A model generated the notes under the pieces. It did no database searches. It had not been told where the DNA came from and saw nothing but the letters and a program-made list of their open reading frames with translations. From Bacillus sp. T3 (GTDB lineage: Bacteria; Bacillota; Bacilli; Bacillales; Cytobacillaceae), in NCBI RefSeq assembly GCF_033449965.1, contig NZ_CP137761.1, positions 4,491,001-4,555,000 of the forward strand: a stretch of 64,000 nt of DNA, given 5' to 3'. Positions within the stretch are counted from its first letter, which is position 1. Each line of letters begins with the position of its first letter. Positions 8,833 through 17,720 of this stretch are shown here, one piece after another. The translations under genes and the position numbers were made by a program.

Positions 8833-10179
8833 CTATTGTGCTGCGTTTGGCACCCTAACGTAAAAAGTGCTACCCTTTTCTAGCTCACTCGTTACTTTAA
8901 TCGTTCCATTATGAGTTTCTACAATCCATTTCGCAATCGAAAGTCCTAACCCATGACCCCCGATTTGCCGGGTCTGGGCTTTATCCAATCGGTAAAATCG
9001 CTCAAAAATTCGATGGAAATCCTCTTTTTTGATGCCTATCCCCGTATCCTGAACTGCTATGCAAAGATCATGCCCCTCTTTTGTAAGGAAAAGCTTCACT
9101 TCGCCGCCGTTTGGCGTGTATTTAATGGCATTATCTAAAAAAATGTATAATAACTGCGATAATCTTTCTGGGTCACCAACGGTTTTTAGGAAGTTCGGTG
9201 CATATAAGCTGGTCGATATTTGCTTTTCTTTCGCAAGTGGGCTGACAGACTCCAATGCTTTTTCAGCAAGTGGTCTAAAATCAAAGGTTTCCTTTCTAAG
9301 CTCAATTGTATTTGAATCAGAACGGGCCAGTGTTAATAAATCACTGACTAAATTCGTCATCCGCTTTACTTCCTGCCTCATATTTGAAAGGAGTCTTCCT
9401 GTAAAATCTTCCTTCTTTGGTTCTATTGTCATTTCCATTGCATCAATGGAAGATAACATCACGGTTAGCGGTGTCCGTAATTCATGAGAAGCATCTGCGA
9501 CAAATTCCCGTTGTCTTGTGAATGCACGGGTAATTGGCACCATTGCTTTTTTGGACATTTTCTGACTAATAAAAATGGCGAGCCCGAAAAACACAATTCC
9601 TAACACAACAAGGATCAGTAGAACCCAGTTAAAAAGTTGATAAGCAAAGGAAATATCCTTGCCGATATAAAGTTGACCAATAAATTTCCCATTAGAATAA
9701 ATCGACTGACTGGCAATCAAGAGACGTATATCCTGCGCTGACTCAGGATGACGGAATTCCCCAGGTCTTCCTCTTCCCTTCGTATTCCCCTCAATGTGAA
9801 GTGTCTCATTAATCAATTCATTTCCGTTTACGATCCTTCTGTTAAGCAGGTTTAATAATGCTGGCCGTAAACGGCTGTCATCCTCATTACCCATGATGAT
9901 TTCTCCGTCTGAATTCATCACGTAATAAAAAGCCTGATTCACACCTGCAAACACAATTTCTTGATTTTCTACACCTTTTAGATCTTTTTTTTCATTTTCC
10001 AATAAATAATTTTCAATAAAACTCGCTTCTTGTCCTACGAGGGATTGAAGCTCCCGTTCCGAGCTTTTCAAAATGGTAAGATAGAGTACTCCATAAACAA
10101 TCACAATAAAAAGGATGAGGAAAAGAATTAGCAGACCGCTGTAAATTCGCGTTAAACGTCCTTGAGTGGTGCTAAACAT
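8833..10179 (-). CDS. membrane sensor histidine kinase
   Basis: A 448-residue kinase with a TM helix near residues 13-35, an extracellular sensor region of about 130 residues, a second TM helix (LLILVVLGIVFFGLAIFI), the H-box (ASHELRTPLT, phospho-His near residue 231), and N, G1 and G2 boxes (LDNAIKYTPNGG, DTGIGI, GHGLGLSIAKWI). The ATG at 10179 is chosen because GAGGGA lies 6 bases upstream. The open frame extends further up but would overlap the response regulator and lacks a better site. It works with the regulator that ends 46 bases before it. The ligand is unknown; the PspA neighbours suggest envelope stress. Confidence 0.92.
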   Translation of the reverse strand: MFSTTQGRLTRIYSGLLILFLILFIVIVYGVLYLTILKSSERELQSLVGQEASFIENYLLENEKKDLKGVENQEIVFAGVNQAFYYVMNSDGEIIMGNEDDSRLRPALLNLLNRRIVNGNELINETLHIEGNTKGRGRPGEFRHPESAQDIRLLIASQSIYSNGKFIGQLYIGKDISFAYQLFNWVLLILVVLGIVFFGLAIFISQKMSKKAMVPITRAFTRQREFVADASHELRTPLTVMLSSIDAMEMTIEPKKEDFTGRLLSNMRQEVKRMTNLVSDLLTLARSDSNTIELRKETFDFRPLAEKALESVSPLAKEKQISTSLYAPNFLKTVGDPERLSQLLYIFLDNAIKYTPNGGEVKLFLTKEGHDLCIAVQDTGIGIKKEDFHRIFERFYRLDKAQTRQIGGHGLGLSIAKWIVETHNGTIKVTSELEKGSTFYVRVPNAAQ

Positions 10180-10225
10180 ATCTTTCCCTCGGGGTGTAAT
10201 ATAGCTTTGGATGAATGATAAAAAG

Positions 10226-10900
10226 CTAGTGTTCAAACTTATATCCCACCCCTCTAATGCTGTGAAGTAAATCTTGCTTTCCAACGCCTTTCAGCTTTTT
10301 CCTGATTAACTTTACAGTAGCATCTATGGCTTTAGGAGCAACATCTGAATCATAGCCCCAAATTCGGTCCAGTATGACCTCTCGCGGCATAACTTGTCCT
10401 TTATTTTGCACCAATAAATCCAACAACTGAAATTCCCTTGGACTAAGCTGAATTTCTTCACTTCCCAGACGAACAATATGGCTCATCCGGTTCAATATTA
10501 AATCTTGTATGTGAATTTCCTCCTCCAAAATGGGGGCATAGTTGCGGCGGGATAAGGCTCTTAATCGGGCCAGTAGCTCATCGATTTCAAATGGTTTGAC
10601 TAAATAATCATCTGCTCCTGAATCCAGCCCTTCAATCCGGTCCTGCACGCTATCTTTGGCCGTTAGCATAAGAATTGCACCTGAATACCCTTGTTTACGC
10701 AAGCGACGGCAGACCTCTACGCCGGCTCCATTCGGCATCATCCAGTCAAGAATGAGTACATCATAATGAGAGTTAACACTGTAGTAAAAAGCATCTTCCC
10801 CGTCCTGTACCCACTCCACCTTGAATCCAGCCTTCTTTTTCAGCATATAGACAATTAGTTCCCCAAGATTGAGATCATCTTCGGCTAATAAGATATTCAT
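10226..10900 (-). CDS. OmpR-family response regulator
   Basis: Receiver domain with acidic pocket (EDD near the N-terminus), phospho-Asp in DVLILDWMMP, Thr in MLTAKDS and Lys in LVKPFEIDEL, followed by a winged-helix DNA-binding domain (REFQLLDLLVQN...IRGVGYKFEH). Two ATGs are possible, at 10906 and 10900. The second fits the AAGGGG site better. It is the first gene of the pair with the kinase. It probably controls the PspA cluster upstream, but no direct target site is visible to me. Confidence 0.93.
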   Translation of the reverse strand: MNILLAEDDLNLGELIVYMLKKKAGFKVEWVQDGEDAFYYSVNSHYDVLILDWMMPNGAGVEVCRRLRKQGYSGAILMLTAKDSVQDRIEGLDSGADDYLVKPFEIDELLARLRALSRRNYAPILEEEIHIQDLILNRMSHIVRLGSEEIQLSPREFQLLDLLVQNKGQVMPREVILDRIWGYDSDVAPKAIDATVKLIRKKLKGVGKQDLLHSIRGVGYKFEH

Positions 10901-10992
10901 GGTCATGAGCCCCTTTTACTTCAAGTGTTTTATATGTGCAGATGATATCCATTTACAAACACCTCCACCACTTGAATCGTACCAAATCAACC

Positions 10993-11709
10993 TTAATGTA
11001 TCCTTAAAAAATTTATGACAATATAATATCCAGTATATAAAGACTGACCTAGAAGAACAATCCCAAGCATCATTGCCGGGATGAATTTAACTCTAGCAAA
11101 AAGACCGGATTCAGACCGATTTTTTCGTTCCAAAAAACTTTGTCTGCACACTCGAATTCCGTTCACGATGGATTGCAGAAGTAGGATAGCGGCCAGAAAA
11201 ATACTGATATGCATAATTGCGATTGAATAGCCGAAATAAATCGGTAAAGCAAGCAACACAACAAAGGACAACGCCCACATGATACTCCAAAAATGGCGGA
11301 CCCATAGGATTGCAGCTCCGGCGATTAGACCGATAAACAAATACACAATCATTTGATAGCTTTGATTCGATACTAAATAAAATAGCACAATTGCCGCAAC
11401 CGACTCTCCCGTATATCCTACATAGGTAATAAGGGTATTTTTAAATCGGGAATTTTCTGCGATCGTCATGTTTCTTGAGCCTGTATGCTGCAGATTGATT
11501 CGGTTTGCCACGACCCCTTCCAAAATAACCCGGATTACTTCGCGTAGTAGAGTATTAAGATTAGAGAAATAAACTCTTACATAAGGGATTTTCGTTACAA
11601 TCAATGCAATGAATAGATAAACTAGTATAGGCAATGCACGGTTTAGAATGTTCAAATTGTCCATAACACTTGCTATATTCACGTTGTCCATTATGCTTGT
11701 CATATTCAT
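10993..11709 (-). CDS. membrane protein resembling M50B-type peptidases, zinc motif lost
   Basis: A 238-residue integral membrane protein with about six hydrophobic segments. The stretch LNTLLREVIRVILEG...NLQHTG...SRFKNTLITYVGYTGESVAAIVLFYLV resembles M50B-like proteins (HExxH, then a Gly-rich strand, then GYxG). Here the zinc-binding HExxH position reads REVIR, so it should not be an active protease. The ATG at 11709 follows AAAGGAG. It lies between PspA and the two-component genes on the same strand, fitting a membrane part of an envelope-stress module. The family assignment is an inference from pattern only. Confidence 0.55.
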   Translation of the reverse strand: MNMTSIMDNVNIASVMDNLNILNRALPILVYLFIALIVTKIPYVRVYFSNLNTLLREVIRVILEGVVANRINLQHTGSRNMTIAENSRFKNTLITYVGYTGESVAAIVLFYLVSNQSYQMIVYLFIGLIAGAAILWVRHFWSIMWALSFVVLLALPIYFGYSIAIMHISIFLAAILLLQSIVNGIRVCRQSFLERKNRSESGLFARVKFIPAMMLGIVLLGQSLYTGYYIVINFLRIH

Positions 11710-11736
11710 AATCAATCTCCTTTCTTTCTTATACAG

Positions 11737-11773
11737 AAAAAGAAGCACCTAATCTAAGCTGCCGGTGCTTCCT
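11737..11773 (-). terminator. terminator after pspA
   Basis: Minus-strand GAAGCACC/AGGTGCTTC hairpin followed by TTTTTCTG between pspA and the M50B-like gene. Part of the transcription may read through. Confidence 0.75.
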
Positions 11774-11799
11774 TTCCAGTATTCTTTCATTAACCTGCT

Positions 11800-12470
11800 T
11801 TATACTAGACTCTCTTTTTCACTCTTTAGCTTTTCAAGCTCCTTATTGACTTCCTCTTCATTCACATAGTTCCGGAAGGCAGTATCATGATTTGCTAATG
11901 GATTAGCAAATTGGTTACCAGCTTGTACCTCCGCTTCCATTAATAAAATTCGTTCTTCTGCCCGAGCAACCCCTCTTGTAATATTATCTGTTTGGAAGGA
12001 AACCGTAGCTGACTGAATCTGTTTAATTGACTGAGCAACATTGGCTCGCGATGCTAATAGAATTTTTTTGTGCTGTAATTCGTTATACGTTTCTTGCAGT
12101 TCAACTAATTTCTCTTTAAGGATTTGGGTTTGTCCTTGAATGGCATCAAATTGTTGCTGATAGAGGCTAAGCTGATTTTCATGAATTAACTTTTCTTGCA
12201 CAGCCAATTTAGCAATTGTTTCTTCCCCTGGTCAAGAGCAAGCTTCGCTTGACGGGTTCTTTTATCGACTAAATTTTTTGTTTCCTGAATTAGCGCTGCT
12301 TGTTTATTTTCTACAAAAATCTGACGAGCAAGTGCTTTCTGACCTTTGGCCATTTCTTGCTCCATTTCTCTACTATATTCATTCAGCATTGCAATTGGAT
12401 CTTCCACTCCATCTAGAAGTCCATTAATATCAGCCTTTGCGATTGTTTTTATTCTTTTAAAAATACCCAT
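11800..12470 (-). CDS. PspA/IM30-family phage-shock protein (frameshifted in this sequence)
   Basis: Membrane-remodelling coiled-coil protein that protects the cytoplasmic membrane under stress. The N-terminal part (MGIFKRIKTIAKADINGLLDG, the start of the PspA fold) and the C-terminal part (coiled coil, ending EKLKSEKESLV) are in different frames. Adding one G to the GGGG run near 12228 joins them as ...LALDQG-EETIAKLAVQEKL, giving about 223 residues, the family norm. The ATG at 12470 follows AAAGGAGA; the first in-frame ATG at 12479 overlaps that site. The small membrane protein gene ends 2 bases upstream, so the two are cotranscribed. Confidence 0.88.
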
Positions 12471-12471
12471 T

Positions 12472-12875
12472 TTATTCATTCTCCTTTTTAGTTGTTATAT
12501 TTTTTTCCCATTGATCCAATAGGCTTGCATTTTGGTTCATGATTGGTCTAGTTGTACTCAAAATGGATGTATCGATAAACTGCTGCATAGATGAAGCCTT
12601 TGCTTTTCTTCTTAGCCATTTTACTAAGAGAACCAAAACAGCCATCCCGATCATGAGGAATAATAGGGATCCGATCCAGGAAAATCCGCCATGATGAGGT
12701 CCTGACATAACTTGGTGGGCTTCAAAGCCTCCTCGTCCTCCCATTTCTCCTCGACCCCCATGTCCATGTGGTCCGGCTGCTAGGGTAGTAACTCCCCAAA
12801 CAGAAAGTAGATTCCCAAAACCATTGGCGTGATGATCGCACCCCAGAAAATCGTTTTCTTAGATTTAGAATTCAT
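12472..12875 (-). CDS. small membrane protein of the PspA cluster (frameshifted in this sequence)
   Basis: Two half-frames belong to one gene. The first reads MNSKSKKTIFWGAIITPMVLGI (TM 1) behind an AAAGGAGG site (ATG at 12875). The second continues LLSVWGVTTLAAGPHGHGGRG, then a Gly/His-rich loop, TM 2 (WIGSLLFLMIGMAVLVLLVKWL) and a polar tail ending TTKKENE. Adding one T near 12813 joins them into about 134 residues. Proteins of this sort often anchor PspA at the membrane (LiaI/PspB-like role), but this is inferred from position only. Confidence 0.65.
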
Positions 12876-13069
12876 TCTTTTTTCCTCCTTTCGTTCTCGA
12901 TGAATATAGATTAATAGAGGTTGGTGAAAACTTGGTGAAAGGAAGAAGCTTTTTGAAAAAATTAATAGAAACAATTAATAATATTTACTGCTCTAGGGAT
13001 AAAGCGAAAATAACTAGTAATTCCTAATTATGTTAAAATAAAGATAACAATTGATTAGGGAGGTCAGTC

Positions 13070-14041
13070 ATGAAAAGAAATAAGTTAGTTGTTGTAGGTG
13101 TAGGCCATGTTGGCTCTTATGTTCTTGCAGATGCCATGAAATTAGGGCTTTTCGCGGAAATTGTAGTCATTGATACCGATAAGGATGTTGCCTATGGCGA
13201 AGCTCTTGACCAAGAACATGCAACTGCTCTTACATATATGTCTAATACAACGGTTCGTGCGGGGGATTATTCCGAATGTGCGAATGCAGATGTAATTATC
13301 TGTGCGGCTGGTCCTAGCGTAATAAAAAGTGATGAAGATACGATGCCGGACAGGGTCCAATTAGCTGTTGTTAATTCAAAGGTCATTCGTGAAGTGATGA
13401 CTGGAATTACGAAATATACGAAAGACGCCATCATTATTTTCATAACAAATCCGTTAGATACGATGGTGTACATAGCAGAAAATGAATTTGGTTATCCGAA
13501 GGGACGCATATTCGGAACCGGAACAATGCTTGATTCTGCACGTCTGCGAAAAATCATTGCTACTAATTATGACATCGACCCAAAAAGTGTAACAGGCTAT
13601 ATGATGGGCGAACACGGACATACCGCTTTCCCCGTATTAAGCCGCTTAAATGTACAAGGGTTTGGTGAGAAAGAATTAGACCAAGTTCTTCAAGGTAAAG
13701 AACCATTAAGTCGGGATGGTATTAAAAAACAAGTTGTACAAGCAGCATTTGATGTGTTGAATGGGAAAGGTTGGACAAATGCAGGTGTTGCCCAAGCTGC
13801 TGTTACACTAGCAAAGGCTGTTATGCTGGATGAGCGCAGTGTTTATCCAGTGTCGACAACATTACACGGACAATATGGATACGATGGGGATGTTGCTTTA
13901 AGTATTCCATGTGTCATCGGGAGAAATGGTGTAGAAAAACAATTAGAAATTGCTCTCGATGCCCAAGAACTTGAATGGCTTCATCAATCCGCGGAATATA
14001 TTAAAGAAACGATGAAAGTGGCTAAGACAAGTAGCATTTGA
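13070..14041 (+). CDS. L-lactate/malate dehydrogenase family protein
   Basis: NAD-dependent 2-hydroxyacid dehydrogenase of the LDH/MDH fold, 323 residues. Visible are the Rossmann motif GVGHVGS (about residues 10-16), the NAD-binding acid in VVIDTD, NPLDTMVY and the catalytic His in GEHGH (about residue 180). The usual LDH motif is GEHGD, and the substrate loop (GPSVIKSDEDTMPDRVQL) is longer than the LDH form, so the substrate may be a larger hydroxyacid. A GGGAGG site precedes the ATG. It stands alone upstream of a terminator and faces the lut operon. Confidence 0.85.
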   Translation: MKRNKLVVVGVGHVGSYVLADAMKLGLFAEIVVIDTDKDVAYGEALDQEHATALTYMSNTTVRAGDYSECANADVIICAAGPSVIKSDEDTMPDRVQLAVVNSKVIREVMTGITKYTKDAIIIFITNPLDTMVYIAENEFGYPKGRIFGTGTMLDSARLRKIIATNYDIDPKSVTGYMMGEHGHTAFPVLSRLNVQGFGEKELDQVLQGKEPLSRDGIKKQVVQAAFDVLNGKGWTNAGVAQAAVTLAKAVMLDERSVYPVSTTLHGQYGYDGDVALSIPCVIGRNGVEKQLEIALDAQELEWLHQSAEYIKETMKVAKTSSI

Positions 14042-14087
14042 TCATCTACCACTCTAGTTTGATGGTTACAACTTTTATTTCTTTGTA

Positions 14088-14120
14088 GGCGAACAGGTTT
14101 TGTCCTGTTCGTCTGTTTTA
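14088..14120 (+). terminator. terminator of the LDH-family gene
   Basis: GCGAACAGG, loop, CCTGTTCGT followed by CTGTTTTAATT on the plus strand, about 50 bases after the stop codon. Confidence 0.75.
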
Positions 14121-14158
14121 ATTAATTCTTCAAGCATAACGTGTATCACCATGTAACG

Positions 14159-14201
14159 AAAAAAGAGTTCCAAACCCCTTAATAAGGAAGCTGGAACTCA
14201 T
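14159..14201 (-). terminator. lutABC terminator
   Basis: Minus-strand GAGTTCC...GGAACTC hairpin with an inner stem, followed by TTTTTTCG, just after lutC. Confidence 0.75.
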
Positions 14202-14212
14202 AATTTTATAAT

Positions 14213-14923
14213 TTATAAATCAGAAACAATGAGATAAGTTAAACGAATAGGTCCATGTACACCCCATACTTTGTTTAACTCAATGTCAGAGGAACTACTT
14301 GAGCCACAAATAAAGTTAATGGCTGCAGGGTTTATTCCTTGTTTTGATAGTTCATGTAGTTTTTGCATTCCTTGTGTTAAACGAGGAACAATGGTACTTT
14401 GCGGCACAATACAAACATAATTTAAAGGCAGGAAGTTTGATGATCTTCCTCTTCCTAACTTATCAATGACCGTGTAAGAAGCTGTTTCAGCAATTGAAAG
14501 ATCACTAATACACACGCCATAAGACGCATTCAAAGCCTTATCGATATTTTCACGGCCCTTTTCATCCGTCCAAACATAGGCGTCTTTTAGCGCATCTTCA
14601 AGACCCCATTGGGCAAAACGCTCATCGTTCCAAGCGATAATTGGTCCTGTTCCATGTTCAACTAGTTTCTCAGCAATCGTTTTTGCAAGATCTTTTTTCT
14701 CGATAATTAAGGAATCTATCTTACCGCCCGATCCAGCTTTGTTAACTTGAGCATTCTTATGGAATTCTTCCGCTAATTGAGCTTGAGTAAAGCCTTTATA
14801 AATTTCAAGTTGAGGTTTGCTTGATAATTCAGGATGGACAACTTCTTTCGGCATTGGGCGACCAAGTATGTTTGAAAGGTTAGAAATAAATGATTCTCTA
14901 TTTAAAATTTGTCCTTGTACCAT
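14213..14923 (-). CDS. lutC: lactate utilisation protein C
   Basis: LUD-domain (DUF162) subunit of the LutABC L-lactate oxidation complex, 236 residues, the family length. Conserved stretches include SDLSIAETAS, LPLNYVCIVPQSTIVPRL and FICGSSSSSDIEL. Its ATG overlaps the lutB stop by one base, and its AAAGGAGG site lies in the lutB end, so translation is coupled. Last gene of the operon. Confidence 0.95.
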   Translation of the reverse strand: MVQGQILNRESFISNLSNILGRPMPKEVVHPELSSKPQLEIYKGFTQAQLAEEFHKNAQVNKAGSGGKIDSLIIEKKDLAKTIAEKLVEHGTGPIIAWNDERFAQWGLEDALKDAYVWTDEKGRENIDKALNASYGVCISDLSIAETASYTVIDKLGRGRSSNFLPLNYVCIVPQSTIVPRLTQGMQKLHELSKQGINPAAINFICGSSSSSDIELNKVWGVHGPIRLTYLIVSDL

Positions 14924-16350
14924 TATTTATCTCCTCCTTTACTTCTAGCTTCATACCAATCTCTGAAACGTGTTTTTTCCAATGCAGGCAAGTCACGTTT
15001 GTCTGTCCAACCTTTAAGAATACTAACACCCTTTTTAATTTTTCCATCTTCCATCAATGGTTTTGTCATGAATGGCGCAACACTTGTTCCTAGCTTGTAC
15101 ATCCAAGGACGGCTTAGAACCATACCTGCTCCAGACATACTCGCACCCCAGAACGCTGAAACCTTCTTTTCTTCAGCTAATACACGTTTGTGCTCATGAA
15201 TTAATGAGTGCAACGGGATATTAGATGGACAAACTTCTGTACATTCCCCACAAAGTGAGCACATATATGGAAGTTCTTTGAAATCACCATAACCGGCAAG
15301 TAGTGGCGTTAACACAACACCAAGTGGTCCAGAATAGATTGCATTATAAGAGTGGCCACCAACTTGACGATATACAGGACAAGCATTTAAACAGGCAGCG
15401 CAGCGCATACATTGTAATACTTCTTTGAATTGAGACTGCAATACTTTCGAACGTCCATTATCAACGATTACCACATGAAATTCTTTTGCACCGTCCGCAG
15501 CGCCTTCTTCAGTAATCCCGTTTACAAATGTCGTATAACTTGTATTTTTTGCCCCTACTGCACTTCTAGCCAATAAGCTAATACAGATATCTGCATCTTC
15601 ATAAGTGGCACAAATACGTTCCATCCCCATAACAGCTACCTGTAATTCAGGTGCAGATGTACAAAGGTCGATATTTCCTTCATTACTGATTAATGAAATC
15701 GCTCCAGATTCAGCAATAGCAAAGTTACATCCGTAAATTCCCATATCAGCCGTTACATACTCATTACGTAGTGAAGCACGAGCAAATGCCGCTAGGTCTT
15801 CCGGAATATCGTTGCCACTATATCCATTCTTGGCAAAAACATCACGAATTTGGGTTTTGTTTAAATGTAAAGATGGCACGACCATATGTGAAGGTGGATT
15901 CCAGTCATCTAATTGCAAAATGTATTCAGCTAAGTCCGTTTCTTTTACATCTACACCAGCATCCATCATTGCATGGTTCAGTCCAATTTCCTCTGTCACC
16001 ATCGATTTAGCTTTTACAACTTTTTTAACACCTCTTTCAATTGCTAGATTCGTAACATACTGAGAGGCTTCCTTCGCATCCTTGGCAAAAAATACGTTAC
16101 CTCCATTTTTGATAACGTTTTCAGAAAACTGATTTAAATAGAAATCTAAGTTTTCAAGAACGTGGGCACGAACTTCTCCTGATAGTTTTTGCCACTCAGC
16201 GAAATTACCATCTCCCAATTGTGATAGCACGTTCGTTCTATTTTTACTAATTAAATCTTGAGCTTTTACCATTGCCGCACGCATGAAATCATCGTTTAGA
16301 TTCTTTTCAAGATTTTTCTCAAAAGTTTGCTCATTAATCTTAATTCCCAT
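14923..16350 (-). CDS. lutB: lactate utilisation iron-sulfur protein B
   Basis: A 475-residue LutB. A LUD domain fills the first about 290 residues. Next come two 4Fe-4S ferredoxin-type clusters (CMRCAACLNACPVYR and CSLCGECTEVCPSNIP) and a C-terminal DUF3390-type tail. It passes electrons within the LutABC complex that oxidises L-lactate to pyruvate. AGGGGGA precedes the ATG. It lies 15 bases after lutA. Confidence 0.96.
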   Translation of the reverse strand: MGIKINEQTFEKNLEKNLNDDFMRAAMVKAQDLISKNRTNVLSQLGDGNFAEWQKLSGEVRAHVLENLDFYLNQFSENVIKNGGNVFFAKDAKEASQYVTNLAIERGVKKVVKAKSMVTEEIGLNHAMMDAGVDVKETDLAEYILQLDDWNPPSHMVVPSLHLNKTQIRDVFAKNGYSGNDIPEDLAAFARASLRNEYVTADMGIYGCNFAIAESGAISLISNEGNIDLCTSAPELQVAVMGMERICATYEDADICISLLARSAVGAKNTSYTTFVNGITEEGAADGAKEFHVVIVDNGRSKVLQSQFKEVLQCMRCAACLNACPVYRQVGGHSYNAIYSGPLGVVLTPLLAGYGDFKELPYMCSLCGECTEVCPSNIPLHSLIHEHKRVLAEEKKVSAFWGASMSGAGMVLSRPWMYKLGTSVAPFMTKPLMEDGKIKKGVSILKGWTDKRDLPALEKTRFRDWYEARSKGGDK

Positions 16351-16365
16351 TTTGGCTCCCCCTCA

Positions 16366-17082
16366 CTATTTAGAATTTAGCACTTCAGCAATATGCATTA
16401 CTTTGATATTGGATCCAAGTCTACTTAAACGTCCACCAATATTCATTAGACAAGCGAAATCTGCGCCTATCAAATAATCAGGGTTCGCTTCCATGATATA
16501 CCTTGCTTTTTCATCAGCAACTTCAGCTGAAATGTCCCCCATTTTAACAGAGAAGGTACCACCAAACCCGCAACATTTGTGCGAATTGTGGAAATCTACT
16601 AATTCTAGGCCTTCTACTTTCGAAAGAAGTTTTATAGGTTGTTCTTTTACTTTTAAAAATCTGGATGTATGGCAGTTGTGATGGTAAACAGCCTTTCCTG
16701 GAAGTTTCGCAGAAAAATCGTCTACATTAATCACTTCAATTAGGAATTGTGATAATTCGTATGTTTTTGCGGCAACTTTTTCCGCTCTTGCTTTCCATTC
16801 TTTATCATCAGCTAGAATATGTGGATATTCTTTTACAAAATAAACACAAGAACCTGATGGTGAAACAATCGCATCAGCATGTTCAAATGTTTCGATAAAG
16901 TGCTTGATTGTGTTTTTCGTTTTCTCTACGTATCCAGTGTTGTACGTAGGTTGACCGCAACATGTTTGTTGCTTAGGATAATCGATTTCATGCCCCAGAC
17001 CCTCAAGTAATTCAACTGTTGCTTTACCGACATTCATTGCCATAAAATCGACAATACAGGTTGTAAATAATGTTACTTTCAT
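16366..17082 (-). CDS. lutA: lactate utilisation protein A
   Basis: A 238-residue protein with two CCG (cysteine-rich) domains: CCGQPTYNTG in the first half and HKCCGFGG in the second. These bind an iron-sulfur centre and are typical of GlcF/GlpC/LutA subunits. First gene of lutABC; the AGGGGGA site is 7-8 bases before the ATG. The operon usually answers to lactate through LutR, which is not in this window. Confidence 0.96.
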   Translation of the reverse strand: MKVTLFTTCIVDFMAMNVGKATVELLEGLGHEIDYPKQQTCCGQPTYNTGYVEKTKNTIKHFIETFEHADAIVSPSGSCVYFVKEYPHILADDKEWKARAEKVAAKTYELSQFLIEVINVDDFSAKLPGKAVYHHNCHTSRFLKVKEQPIKLLSKVEGLELVDFHNSHKCCGFGGTFSVKMGDISAEVADEKARYIMEANPDYLIGADFACLMNIGGRLSRLGSNIKVMHIAEVLNSK

Positions 17083-17283
17083 TTAAAAATCTCCCCCTGA
17101 TTTAGTAACTATCTCCGCTATTATACAAAAATAATAAATTTCCTGTATCAGAATTCTACAAAGTTCATAATATCTACCTTTCTATGCGATATATTTAAAA
17201 AATGATGCGATTAAGAATTAGAAAAACTAATGAAAGATCACTTTGTGCACTGATTTTTTAATAGTCAATATCGTTATTAAATA

Positions 17284-17334
17284 GAACAAAGAAGTCCTGA
17301 AACTATTTCAATAGTTTCAGGACTTCTTTGTATA
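17284..17334. terminator. strong perfect hairpin, probably the displaced groEL terminator
   Basis: ACAAAGAAGTCCTGAAACTA and its exact reverse complement are separated by a short loop. No gene now ends beside it except across the insertions: groEL reads leftwards and ended here before the accessory DNA came in. The U-run is weak (TTCTTTGTTCTATTT), so terminator function is an inference. Confidence 0.5.
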
Positions 17335-17416
17335 TGTAGTTGGTGGATGACACTTCTTGATTCTATTATCAAAACATAATGGGAGTATACTATTTTCCAC
17401 CACAGGACGAGTACCG

Positions 17417-17476
17417 CAAGAAATGAAAAAAGAGGCTTCTCAAAAGTTCGCTGAACTCATGAGAAGCCTCCGTTAA
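17417..17476 (+). pseudogene. 3' remnant of a tyrosine integrase
   Basis: The last 20 codons of an integrase, QEMKKEASQKFAELMRSLR-stop, are identical in protein to the end of the intact integrase at 54625-55836. The 3' flank up to the groEL-like att copy at 17545 is also similar. Everything upstream of codon 20 from the end is lost. It marks the right end of an older element in the same site. Confidence 0.85.
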
Positions 17477-17544
17477 TTTCATCTATGTTAGCAAAATGTA
17501 AGTATTTCACTCTTACCTTACTCAAAAACAAAGGCTTTGAGGGG

Positions 17545-17560
17545 CTACATCATGCCGTCC
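17545..17560. repeat. att-like copy 1 of the groEL 3' end
   Basis: CTACATCATGCCGTCC differs at two positions from the groEL end TTACATCATGCCGCCC at 55919. It lies 68 bases after an integrase remnant, just as the groEL copy lies after the intact integrase. Confidence 0.75.
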
Positions 17561-17693
17561 TGAGTTTAGAGTGTGTAATATCGTTAACGAGAGGTGCAAA
17601 AATTGCGGTAAATCAATGTCTTGGATATTACTGGTTGTAACATCTTTAACGTCGATTTACTGTTTTATCGAATTGCGTTAGCAAAATGTTAGC
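17561..17693. repeat. element left-end repeat, copy 1
   Basis: About 130 bases similar to 19317-19453. Both start with GTGTGTAATATCGTTAACGAGAG, carry GCGGTAAATC and a distant partner, and finish with GTTAGCAAAATGTTAGC. The last motif also occurs at 55847-55863, next to the groEL end, as expected for integrase arm-binding sites at both ends of an element. Confidence 0.7.
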
Positions 17694-17720
17694 GTGTTAG
17701 TTTGTTTATACAATTAAAGT

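Noticed and set aside
12780..12974. Separate 64-residue gene before the PspA cluster.
   Set aside because: Only its end has a ribosome site and start (12875), and it continues into the next frame after a one-base change; it is the front half of the small membrane protein.
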